Source: Anaerolineales bacterium | GTDB taxonomy: Bacteria; Chloroflexota; Anaerolineae; Anaerolineales; DRMV01 | Assembly: GCA_015484985.1 (NCBI GenBank) | Contig: WFUL01000084.1 | Span: forward strand, 1 to 5,635 | Reading direction: 5' to 3' | DNA: 5,635 nucleotides | In this document: in pieces, positions 1 to 5,635 of the stretch | How the letters are laid out: every line of letters begins with the position of its first letter | How positions within the stretch are numbered: the first letter of the stretch is position 1 | Translations under genes and position numbers: made by a program | Notes under the pieces: model-generated | What the model was told of the DNA's origin: nothing | What the model saw: the letters and a program-made list of their open reading frames with translations, nothing else | The model's database searches: none

Positions 1-2
1 AG

Positions 3-347
3 CAAGCCGCGGCGCGCTATGACGGTAACGTGGTTCAGGGCCTGCGCGCCGTGCTCCAAGAGGCCATCGAGCAATTGCGTCCGCCCGGTGAGCGCCGCTT
101 TACCGCGGAGTGGTTGCTGTACAACATCCTGGAGATGAAGTTCTTCCAGGGTCGGAAGGTGCGGGACATCGCTTTGCGTCTTGCCCTTTCCGAGGCCGAT
201 TTCTACCGCAAACAACGGGTGGCTCTGGCCGAAGTGGCCCGTATTCTCCTGGAAATGGAGGAGAAAGCCCGCCGTAATCCCAGCGCCTCTGCAAAGGGAG
301 ACAATGGAACGAAGTTCGGCACAAAAGGCGACCCGGCCATAGGATAG
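3..347 (+). CDS. C-terminal part of a protein with a sigma-region-4-like helix-turn-helix tail (5' end outside window)
   Basis: The reading frame is open from the first complete codon at base 3 to a TAG at 345-347. The GTG at base 30 has no Shine-Dalgarno sequence in front of it, so it is most likely internal and the gene starts upstream of the window. The visible 114 residues are mostly helical. An amphipathic segment is followed by a WLLYNILEMKFFQGRKV stretch and then an HTH-like segment (about bases 156-227: KVRDIALRLALSEADFYRKQ), which has the spacing of a sigma-70 region 4 or LuxR-type recognition unit. The last 30 or so residues are polar, basic and probably disordered. Similar tails (LALS...FYRKQR...ALA) occur, as I recall, at the ends of multi-domain Chloroflexota proteins of unknown role, but I cannot name the protein. 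DNA binding is an inference from the HTH pattern. The gene converges on the minus-strand operon, with 42 bases between the two stop codons. Confidence 0.6.
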   Translation, partial: QAAARYDGNVVQGLRAVLQEAIEQLRPPGERRFTAEWLLYNILEMKFFQGRKVRDIALRLALSEADFYRKQRVALAEVARILLEMEEKARRNPSASAKGDNGTKFGTKGDPAIG

Positions 348-356
348 GGTAAAAAT

Positions 357-391
357 GAACTGGTGGGGCGGCTTCGTCGCCTCACCAATTC
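357..391 (-). terminator. Rho-independent terminator of the minus-strand operon
   Basis: Bases 357-372 and 377-391 form a long stem around a TTCG loop (373-376, plus-strand reading). The stem has about 14 paired positions, including G-T wobbles, and one internal C/A mismatch. On the minus strand the stem is followed by ATTTTTACC, because plus bases 351-355 are AAAAA; this is the classical U-tract arrangement. The hairpin overlaps the TGA stop of the FAD/Fe-S dehydrogenase (390-392). On the plus strand no T-run follows the stem, so it is a weaker candidate for ending the convergent plus-strand gene, though the same hairpin could contribute. Confidence 0.75.
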
Positions 392-3290
392 ATTCCCCCT
401 GGCGCACCAACCCCGCGGCCAACACTTCGACGAGGTGGAAGGGACGGCGGCCTGCCAGGTCCTGAATCTGATGTCGGCAGGACGCCCCGTTGGCCAAAAT
501 CACTGCTTCTGGGGGGGCCTCCCGCAGCGCGGGGAGCAGCCGGTCCTCCGCGATGCGCACGCTCAGGTCATAGTGTTCGGCCTCGTACCCAAAGGCCCCG
601 GCCATGCCGCAGCACCCGGCATCGATGTAGCGCACGTCCACGCCCAGGGTGCGCAGCACCTGGAGGGTCGGCTCCGGGCCCACCAGGGCCTTTTGGTGGC
701 AATGGACGTGCACGTACACCGGCTCCCTGGGCGCGCGGAAGAGCAGAGCGTCGGGTTCCCGGCTCAGCAGGTCGGCCAGAAATTCGTCCAGGGTCATGCT
801 GTGGCGGGCCACCAGCCGGGCCTCCTCCGTGCCCACCAGGTCGGGGTATTCATCCCGGATGGTGAGGATGCACGATGGCTCCAGGCCCAAAATGGGGATG
901 CCCTGCCGGGCATAGGCCGCGAGCAGGGCCACGTTGTGCCGTGCGTTCCTTCGGGCGGCTTCCAGCAAGCCCTGGGAAAGCAATGGCCGGCCACAGCACA
1001 CCCGTTGTTCTGCCACCACTACTTCGTATCCCAGGGCTTCCAGCACCTCCACCGCGGCCCGGCCGATGTGGGGGTCGTTGTAGGTGATGAAGGTATCGGG
1101 AAAGAGCACCACCCGGCCCCGAGGCGCGGGCGAGGAGCGCGGGGGTCGGTGTTTCCACCAGGCCAGGAACGTCTGCCGGGCCAGGAGCGGGAGGGTGCGG
1201 TCCGGGTGCAGGCCCAACACCCGCCCCAGCACGCGGCGGAACACGCGGCTGCGCATCACCGGGTTCACCAGCGCGGCAAAGGGCGAGAGCCAGCGGTTCA
1301 ATTGGTGGATGTGGCCCAGCACGCGGTTGCGCAGGGGCAGGCCATACCTGTCGTAGTACCAGGCAGTCCACTCGGTCTTGATTTTGTTCATGTCCACCGC
1401 GGAAGGGCATTCGGCCTTGCAGGCTTTGCAGCCGATGCACAGTTTGAGCACCTGGTAGACCTGGTGGTCGTCCAGGGCCACGGGCCTGCCGCTGAGCCAG
1501 GCCCGGAGCGCGTTGGCCCGGCCGCGGGTGCTATCCCACTCATCGCGGGTGGCCATGTACGTGGGGCACATGGTGCCCGAACCGATTTTCCGGCACACCC
1601 CCGCACCGTTGCACTGCTCCACCGCGCGGTCAAAGCCCAGGAAGTCGTCCCAGTTGAGGCGGGTGGGGAAGGCGCGTACCCGGTAGTCGGGGCCGTAGCG
1701 CAGGTTTTCCGTCATGGGCGGCGCGTCCACCACCTTGCCGGGGTTGAGCCGGCCCTGAGGGTCAAAGGTGTACTTGATGCGCCGCATGGCCTGGTAGAGG
1801 ACCGGGCCAAAGATGCGTTCGTTGAACTGGGACCGGGCCAGACCGTCGCCGTGCTCGCCGCTCATCGCGCCGCCGTACTTGAGGGCCAGGTCGGCCACCG
1901 CGTCCGCGATTTCGGCCATCTTCTGTACTTCGGCCGGGTCCTTGAGGTTGATGAAAGGCCGGATGTGCAGGCACCCTGCGCTGGCATGGGCGTACATGGC
2001 CACCTGGGTATCGAACCGGCGCATCAGGTTCAGGATGTCCTGCACGTAATCGGGGAGTTGCTCGGGCGGCACGGCCACGTCTTCGATGAAGGGAATGGGT
2101 TTGAAGTCCCCCCGGATGCCCATCATCAGGCCCAGGCCCACCTTGCGCACGTACCACACCCGGGCCTGGTCTTCGGGGGTAAGGGCCCGCACAAAGGTGT
2201 GGGCCAGCCTCCGCCGGCGCAGGTGGGTTTCCAGATGCTCGATTTTGCGCAGGATCTCGGCCTCGGTTTCGCCGTAGAACTCCACCACCATGAGGGCCTC
2301 GGGGTTCCCCCGCACGAAGCCCATCTGTCGCGCGTAGGCGGGCACCTGCCGGGCCAGGTCCAGCAGGAAGCGGTCCATGAGTTCCACCGCGGAGGGCGCG
2401 CAGCATTCCAGCGCGGCCAGGTTCACGTGCATGGCCTGAATCAGGTCGTCGCAGTGGACCACCACCAGGCCGGTACGTTTAGGCCGTTCCACCAGGTTGA
2501 GGGTGAGCCGACGAATCACGGCCAGCGTGCCTTCGGAGCCAACCACCAGTTGGGCCAGGTTCAGCCTGCCCTGTTCCATGCCCCGGAGCAGGTAGTTCAG
2601 GTTGTAGCCGCTGCTGCGCCGCCAGTGCTTGGGGAAGCGAGCCCGGATTTCGTCCGCCACATCCTGGATGATGGCCGGGATTTCCCGGTACAGGCGGGCT
2701 TCCAGGGAATCCCCGCGGGCTTTGGCCTGCCAGGCCGCGGGGTCCAGGGCCTCAAAGCGGGCGGTGGAGCCGTCGGCCAGGACCACGTCCAGGGTCAGCA
2801 CGTGGTCCACGGTCATGCCGTAGAGGATGGAGTGCGCGCCGGTGCTGTTGTTGCCGGCCATGCCGCCCAGGGTGGCCCGTTCCGCGGACGCGGGGTCGGG
2901 GCCGAACATCAGGCCGTGGAAGCGCAGGAAGCGGTTGAGGTGGTCCAGCACGATGCCGGGTTGCACCACCACGCGGCGGGCCTCGGGCTGGAGTTCCAGC
3001 ACCCGGTTCAGGTACTTGCTGGTATCCAGCACCACGGCCTGGCCCACGGTCTGCCCGGCCAGGCTGCTGCCGCTGCCCCGGGGCAGCAGGGGGAGTTCGT
3101 GCTCCGCGGCCAGGGCTACCGCGGCGATGAGGTCCTCCTCGGTGCGGGGAATCACCACGGCCAGGGGGTAGACCTGGTAGATGCTGGCGTCGGTGCTGTA
3201 GAGGGTGCGGGTGAGGTCGTCCAGGTAGACCTCGGCCTGGGTGTGCTTGCGGAGGGCCTGGGCAAAGGCCTGTACACGGGTTTCGGGCAT
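390..3290 (-). CDS. FAD-binding and Fe-S-binding 2-hydroxyacid dehydrogenase fusion (GlcD-GlcF / YdiJ-like)
   Basis: This 966-residue protein joins an FAD-linked dehydrogenase to an Fe-S electron-transfer module. Residues about 40-270 form the FAD-binding PCMH domain (RGSGSSLAGQT at 71-81; ATLGGMAGNNSTG at 139-151). Residues about 272-520 are the FAD-oxidase C domain, with AGCLHIRPF (438-446), SGEHGDGL (477-484) and LNPGKV (515-520). Next come two ferredoxin-like motifs: C560, C566 and C575-Pro, then C618, C621, C624 and C628-Pro. Two CCG-type domains follow (C765-C766-G with C807; C864, C893-C894-G, C938), as in GlcF and heterodisulfide reductase subunits. Known relatives oxidise D-lactate, glycolate or D-2-hydroxyglutarate (E. 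coli YdiJ is a D-2-hydroxyglutarate dehydrogenase of similar length) and pass electrons onward, probably to the membrane quinone pool. The exact substrate cannot be read from the sequence. The protein looks full length and intact. No signal peptide or membrane helix is visible, so it is cytoplasmic or peripheral. The ATG start is supported by GGAGG five bases upstream. It is the last gene of the operon. Confidence 0.93.
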   Translation of the reverse strand: MPETRVQAFAQALRKHTQAEVYLDDLTRTLYSTDASIYQVYPLAVVIPRTEEDLIAAVALAAEHELPLLPRGSGSSLAGQTVGQAVVLDTSKYLNRVLELQPEARRVVVQPGIVLDHLNRFLRFHGLMFGPDPASAERATLGGMAGNNSTGAHSILYGMTVDHVLTLDVVLADGSTARFEALDPAAWQAKARGDSLEARLYREIPAIIQDVADEIRARFPKHWRRSSGYNLNYLLRGMEQGRLNLAQLVVGSEGTLAVIRRLTLNLVERPKRTGLVVVHCDDLIQAMHVNLAALECCAPSAVELMDRFLLDLARQVPAYARQMGFVRGNPEALMVVEFYGETEAEILRKIEHLETHLRRRRLAHTFVRALTPEDQARVWYVRKVGLGLMMGIRGDFKPIPFIEDVAVPPEQLPDYVQDILNLMRRFDTQVAMYAHASAGCLHIRPFINLKDPAEVQKMAEIADAVADLALKYGGAMSGEHGDGLARSQFNERIFGPVLYQAMRRIKYTFDPQGRLNPGKVVDAPPMTENLRYGPDYRVRAFPTRLNWDDFLGFDRAVEQCNGAGVCRKIGSGTMCPTYMATRDEWDSTRGRANALRAWLSGRPVALDDHQVYQVLKLCIGCKACKAECPSAVDMNKIKTEWTAWYYDRYGLPLRNRVLGHIHQLNRWLSPFAALVNPVMRSRVFRRVLGRVLGLHPDRTLPLLARQTFLAWWKHRPPRSSPAPRGRVVLFPDTFITYNDPHIGRAAVEVLEALGYEVVVAEQRVCCGRPLLSQGLLEAARRNARHNVALLAAYARQGIPILGLEPSCILTIRDEYPDLVGTEEARLVARHSMTLDEFLADLLSREPDALLFRAPREPVYVHVHCHQKALVGPEPTLQVLRTLGVDVRYIDAGCCGMAGAFGYEAEHYDLSVRIAEDRLLPALREAPPEAVILANGASCRHQIQDLAGRRPFHLVEVLAAGLVRQGE

Positions 3291-3295
3291 GGCCG

Positions 3296-3300
3296 CCTCC
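3296..3300 (-). promoter_or_regulatory. Shine-Dalgarno site of the FAD/Fe-S dehydrogenase
   Basis: The plus-strand CCTCC reads GGAGG on the minus strand and ends five bases before the ATG at 3290. It fixes the start of the 966-residue dehydrogenase and lies inside the 28-base gap after the methyltransferase stop. That gap is too short for an obvious separate promoter. Confidence 0.75.
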
Positions 3301-3318
3301 GAAGGATGGGAAATCAGG

Positions 3319-3945
3319 TCACGGTTTTCTGTCCGGTAAAGTACTCAGCCAGAAGGCAAGGATGCCGAAGGCCACGGTGACGTTGAGGGAGCGCTTGACG
3401 CCGCGCATGGGCAGGGTGACCACTCGATGGCACAGGGCCAGTGCGTGGGGGTCAATGCCGGCCCGTTCGTTGCCCACCACCACAGCCAGGGGCGTGTCCG
3501 GTACGGCCATATCCAGGTGCCAGGGTTCGCCTTCCGTTTCCAGGGCCCAGAGGGTCCAGCCTTCCCAGCGCAGGCGCTCGAGCACGTCCACGGCATCAGG
3601 ATGATAAGACCAGGGCACGACCTGTTCCGCGCCCAGGGCCGTCTTGGCGATGCCCTCGTGGGGCGGGGTGGGGGTGATGCCGCAAAGGTGCAGGTGCTGG
3701 AAGCCCGCGGCGTCCGCAGTGCGGAAGAGGGACCCCACGTTCCAGGCGCTGCGCAGGTTATCGAGCACGGCTCGCACGGGAGGTTGAAGTACATCCCGGG
3801 TCTTTTCCGTCATTCGCTCTTTGTGTAGCTGTTTTTCTACCTGGAGCACCAGGGCTCCTGCGCAACGAGGACAGGCGGCGAGAGGTTCCAGGCTGGGAAA
3901 GCGTAAACGGCATTGGGAGCACGAGTAGAAGCACACCTGAAGCAT
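3319..3945 (-). CDS. SpoU/TrmH-family RNA 2'-O-ribose methyltransferase with N-terminal zinc ribbon
   Basis: This 208-residue protein carries the three SpoU motifs of the SPOUT (knotted) methyltransferases. Motif 1 is LDNLRSAWNVGSLFRTAD (61-78; N63, G71 and the likely catalytic R75). Motif 2 is VVGNERAGI (156-164). Motif 3 is LPMRGVKRSLNVTVAFGI (178-195). Family members transfer a methyl group from S-adenosylmethionine to a ribose 2'-OH in tRNA or rRNA; the target nucleotide here is unknown. Residues 9-28 contain CxxC...CxxC (C9, C12, C25, C28), a compact zinc ribbon that could help hold RNA. The ATG at 3945 has no clear Shine-Dalgarno sequence and lies six bases after the previous stop, so translation may depend on coupling. 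Met45 (ATG at 3813) is an alternative start that would give a minimal 164-residue SpoU domain, but it also has only a weak purine stretch upstream. The intact cysteine pairs favour the longer form. Confidence 0.88.
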   Translation of the reverse strand: MLQVCFYSCSQCRLRFPSLEPLAACPRCAGALVLQVEKQLHKERMTEKTRDVLQPPVRAVLDNLRSAWNVGSLFRTADAAGFQHLHLCGITPTPPHEGIAKTALGAEQVVPWSYHPDAVDVLERLRWEGWTLWALETEGEPWHLDMAVPDTPLAVVVGNERAGIDPHALALCHRVVTLPMRGVKRSLNVTVAFGILAFWLSTLPDRKP

Positions 3946-3951
3946 ATCACG

Positions 3952-5268
3952 TCAGCGGGCAGGAGCGGTTTCTGTCGCGGGCGTCTCCTGGGCCGAGGGC
4001 ATCGCCATAACCCGCCCGAAGCCCCGGAGAGGAAGATGGAGCCAGAGGGTACGGATGCCCTCTTCTTCCTCGACCCACCAATCCCCACCCATGTCCAGCA
4101 GAAGCAGACGTCCCAGCATGAGGGCGTGAGGCATCCAGGAAGGTGCCTCCCCGCGAGGTTGGGGGAGGAGGGCATGTCGTACCCGAGCGTCCAGAATAGG
4201 GCCTCGCTTTGGATCCTGGCTTCCCTGGATACGCACCTCAATGACCGATTCCTCCGAGGCATGGCGCAGGAGATACGCGGCCAGCATTTCCAGGAGCCAT
4301 TCCCCCAGGCTGGGGTCTACGGACAGATGGGCATCGACCTGAAGAGCTATTTGCAGGCGCGCCTGGGCCAGGTCGTTCTCATGGCGCTCCAGGACTCGCT
4401 CTACGATGCGTGGCAGGGGGAGATGGGCCCGGGGTTCGGCCTGGGGCCTCAGGTGTTGGTACATCCATGTGAGGACGGCTTGGGTCATGTAAGGGACCGG
4501 GTTCCAGGGCTGTTGCAGGGTCTGGTTTTGGAGAAGTACGTCCAGTTGTTGGAGATAGGGTCCCAGGGTATCCTGGTATGCCCTGCGGTTAGGAGGGGCC
4601 CAGACGGCGCCCGAAACCCGACCGGGCTCTCGCATACCCGCCCACACATAGGGCCAGGCGAGGAGCAGCGGAGCCAGGCCAATCTCGGCGATGCCCAGCA
4701 AGGTACCCTGTTGGGTCAGACTGTTACCGAAGAACAGTTCGCCCATCCCCGCCAGCAGGAATCCCGCCGCCGTGACCCAAGCGAAGGTCCGGCCCCGGGT
4801 GGGGACGCGACGGGACGTTTGCCAGAACGCGAGCACGGCCAGCAAAGCAAGGAAGCCGTATTGGATTTTCAGGAGTAGGGTGGGGGACAAATCCAGGAGG
4901 AGCAAACCTCCCCACAGGAGTACCCACAACATCCCGAGGACGTGGCCCAGAAGCAGGCGACGCTGGGAGGACGCACGTGGCCGGGTGAACCAGAAACCCA
5001 TGAGCAGGGCAGCCGGGGGCAGGTTGGCCAGATGGTGGAAGGCCATGCCCAATACCGAGGGGCCCCAAAGGAACAGGGTCCACAAGAACAGGAACCCCTG
5101 CCACAGAGCCATCAGGGCCACATTTCCGAGAACCGTGGCGGGGAGCCTGGGAAGGCGCGTTTGGCGCAGCACTTGCAGGCCGTACAGGAATCCCAGGTAA
5201 AGGAAAATCAAGCCCGTATGACGTAACAGGTGAAGGGCGAACCCGGTGTCCTGATAGAAGAACGACAC
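3952..5268 (-). CDS. Seven-helix membrane protein with degenerate histidine-kinase-like cytoplasmic domain
   Basis: This protein has 438 residues from a GTG start at 5268. A longer frame reaches 5586, but its first 106 codons overlap gatB out of frame and read as Arg/Pro/Ser-rich nonsense, whereas the GTG has GGGAGGG five bases upstream. Seven hydrophobic segments lie at about 15-34, 43-68, 71-94, 105-126, 130-150, 161-180 and 188-209. Basic loops follow helices 1, 3, 5 and 7, giving an outside N-terminus and a cytoplasmic tail. The tail (about 227-414) follows the order of a sensor kinase: a helical region, then LPRIVERVLERH (285-296), VDPSLGEWLLEMLAAYLLRHAS (317-338, the N-box position) and GGDWWVEEEEGIRTLWLHLPL (394-414, like the GG.i.v.se.g.GT.f...LP end of HATPase_c). 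No H-box histidine with an E/D partner is seen. The N-box Asn position is Tyr332, and no DxGxG box is recognisable. I infer a signalling or scaffold pseudokinase; the ligand and partner are unknown. It is probably co-translated with gatB. Confidence 0.8.
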   Translation of the reverse strand: MSFFYQDTGFALHLLRHTGLIFLYLGFLYGLQVLRQTRLPRLPATVLGNVALMALWQGFLFLWTLFLWGPSVLGMAFHHLANLPPAALLMGFWFTRPRASSQRRLLLGHVLGMLWVLLWGGLLLLDLSPTLLLKIQYGFLALLAVLAFWQTSRRVPTRGRTFAWVTAAGFLLAGMGELFFGNSLTQQGTLLGIAEIGLAPLLLAWPYVWAGMREPGRVSGAVWAPPNRRAYQDTLGPYLQQLDVLLQNQTLQQPWNPVPYMTQAVLTWMYQHLRPQAEPRAHLPLPRIVERVLERHENDLAQARLQIALQVDAHLSVDPSLGEWLLEMLAAYLLRHASEESVIEVRIQGSQDPKRGPILDARVRHALLPQPRGEAPSWMPHALMLGRLLLLDMGGDWWVEEEEGIRTLWLHLPLRGFGRVMAMPSAQETPATETAPAR

Positions 5269-5269
5269 G

Positions 5270-5635
5270 TTATCCCTCCCCACGTTGTTGGCGCAGGGCC
5301 TGGAGACGGCGCAACAGTTCCTGCCGAACGACCTGGGGATTGGCCTGTCCCCGGGCCCGACGCATGACCTGTCCGAAGAGCCAGTTGGCCACGCCTTCTT
5401 TGCCACGAAGGTACTTTTCCACCTCTTCAGGGTGAGCCTGGAGGACGTCCTCCACCCACTGGGCGATGCGGTCAGTGTCGGAGACCTGGCGCAGGCCCTT
5501 TTCCTGGATGATGGCCGATGCGGGTTTCCCCGAGGCGAACATCTCGGCCAGCACCCGTTGGGCGGTGTTCTTGTTGATGTCCCCACGCTGGAGATAACCC
5601 AGCAAGGCGGCCAGTTCTTCAGGAGGGACGGGGGC
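5270..5635 (-). CDS. gatB: Aspartyl/glutamyl-tRNA amidotransferase subunit B, C-terminal part (N-terminus outside window)
   Basis: The minus-strand frame is open from the window edge to a TAA at 5272-5270 and gives 121 residues. These match the GatB/YqeY helical tail domain: DINKNTAQRVLAEMFASGK, then IIQEKGLRQVSDTDRIAQWVEDVL, then HPEEVEKYLRGKEGVANWLFGQVMRRARGQANPQVV, ending in a basic helix. The GK...GQVM...G.ANP signature is diagnostic of the family. GatB, with GatA and GatC, converts Glu-tRNA(Gln) and/or Asp-tRNA(Asn) to the amidated form. The tail domain recognises the tRNA, and the catalytic cradle domain lies outside the window. A shorter YqeY-type protein is unlikely, because the visible GxxVxxWLxGQVM tail order and the preceding linker (PPEELAALLGYLQRGDI) fit GatB. 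It is followed after one base by the membrane-protein gene. Confidence 0.93.
   Translation of the reverse strand, partial: APVPPEELAALLGYLQRGDINKNTAQRVLAEMFASGKPASAIIQEKGLRQVSDTDRIAQWVEDVLQAHPEEVEKYLRGKEGVANWLFGQVMRRARGQANPQVVRQELLRRLQALRQQRGEG
5274..5280 (-). promoter_or_regulatory. Shine-Dalgarno site inside the end of gatB that sets the GTG start of the membrane protein
   Basis: The plus-strand CCCTCCC reads GGGAGGG on the minus strand. It overlaps the last codons of gatB, and the gatB stop TAA (5272-5270) sits between it and the GTG at 5268. Ribosomes finishing gatB would stop within a few bases of the next start, the arrangement typical of translational coupling. Confidence 0.75.

Noticed and set aside
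30..347. A complete small gene starting at the GTG at base 30
   Set aside because: The frame continues open to the window edge, no Shine-Dalgarno sequence precedes the GTG, and the coding character (helical, Ala/Arg-rich) continues upstream of it. A partial gene is more likely.
371..380. An ultra-stable C(UUCG)G tetraloop in the terminator hairpin
   Set aside because: The TTCG is followed by T and not G, so the closing pair of the canonical tetraloop is absent.
363..3380. A 1005-codon open frame on the plus strand, longer than the dehydrogenase gene opposite it
   Set aside because: It is the antisense shadow of the FAD/Fe-S dehydrogenase. Its translation is His/Gly/Gln/Val-rich with no recognisable domain, while the minus strand encodes a complete, motif-bearing enzyme. 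Long antisense frames are expected opposite GC-rich genes.
3913..4878. A 321-codon plus-strand open frame
   Set aside because: It lies antisense to the membrane protein and the start of the methyltransferase, shows no domain or membrane pattern, and has composition typical of a reverse-strand shadow.
5269..5586. An N-terminal extension of the membrane protein by 106 codons
   Set aside because: This stretch is the gatB C-terminus read in another frame. The gatB frame gives a clear family signature and the extension gives none.

Overview
The window is a GC-rich bacterial chromosomal segment with tightly packed genes. Four genes lie on the minus strand, and one partial gene on the plus strand converges on them. 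The best taxonomic guess is a Chloroflexota (Anaerolineae-like) or similar GC-rich, possibly thermophilic, bacterium. That guess rests on the Leu/Arg-rich proteins and on the style of the plus-strand HTH tail and the zinc-ribbon SpoU protein; it is an inference from general resemblance.

Reading the minus strand in its direction of transcription, the window opens with the C-terminal 121 residues of GatB (5635-5270), a subunit of the Asp-tRNA(Asn)/Glu-tRNA(Gln) amidotransferase. One base after its stop comes a GTG-started gene (5268-3952). It encodes a seven-helix membrane protein with a cytoplasmic tail that looks like a decayed sensor histidine kinase. Six bases later is a zinc-ribbon plus SpoU/TrmH-type RNA 2'-O-ribose methyltransferase (3945-3319). 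After 28 bases comes a 966-residue fusion of an FAD-dependent 2-hydroxyacid dehydrogenase with an Fe-S/CCG electron-transfer module (3290-390; GlcD-GlcF or YdiJ-like architecture). A stem-loop followed by a T-run on the minus strand (357-391) ends this apparent operon.

On the plus strand, bases 3-347 are the 3' end of a gene that starts outside the window and encodes a basic C-terminal tail with a sigma-region-4-like helix-turn-helix. It converges on the minus-strand operon and shares the short intergenic hairpin region.

The spacings of 1, 6 and 28 bases suggest co-transcription. The operon mixes translation fidelity (GatB), RNA modification (SpoU), a putative membrane signalling protein and a respiratory-type 2-hydroxyacid dehydrogenase. 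No functional link between them is evident beyond shared expression. The most unusual item is the membrane protein, which keeps the outline of a histidine kinase but lacks the recognisable catalytic residues. I saw no RNA genes, mobile elements, CRISPR arrays or large repeats, and there is no non-coding stretch above 50 bases.
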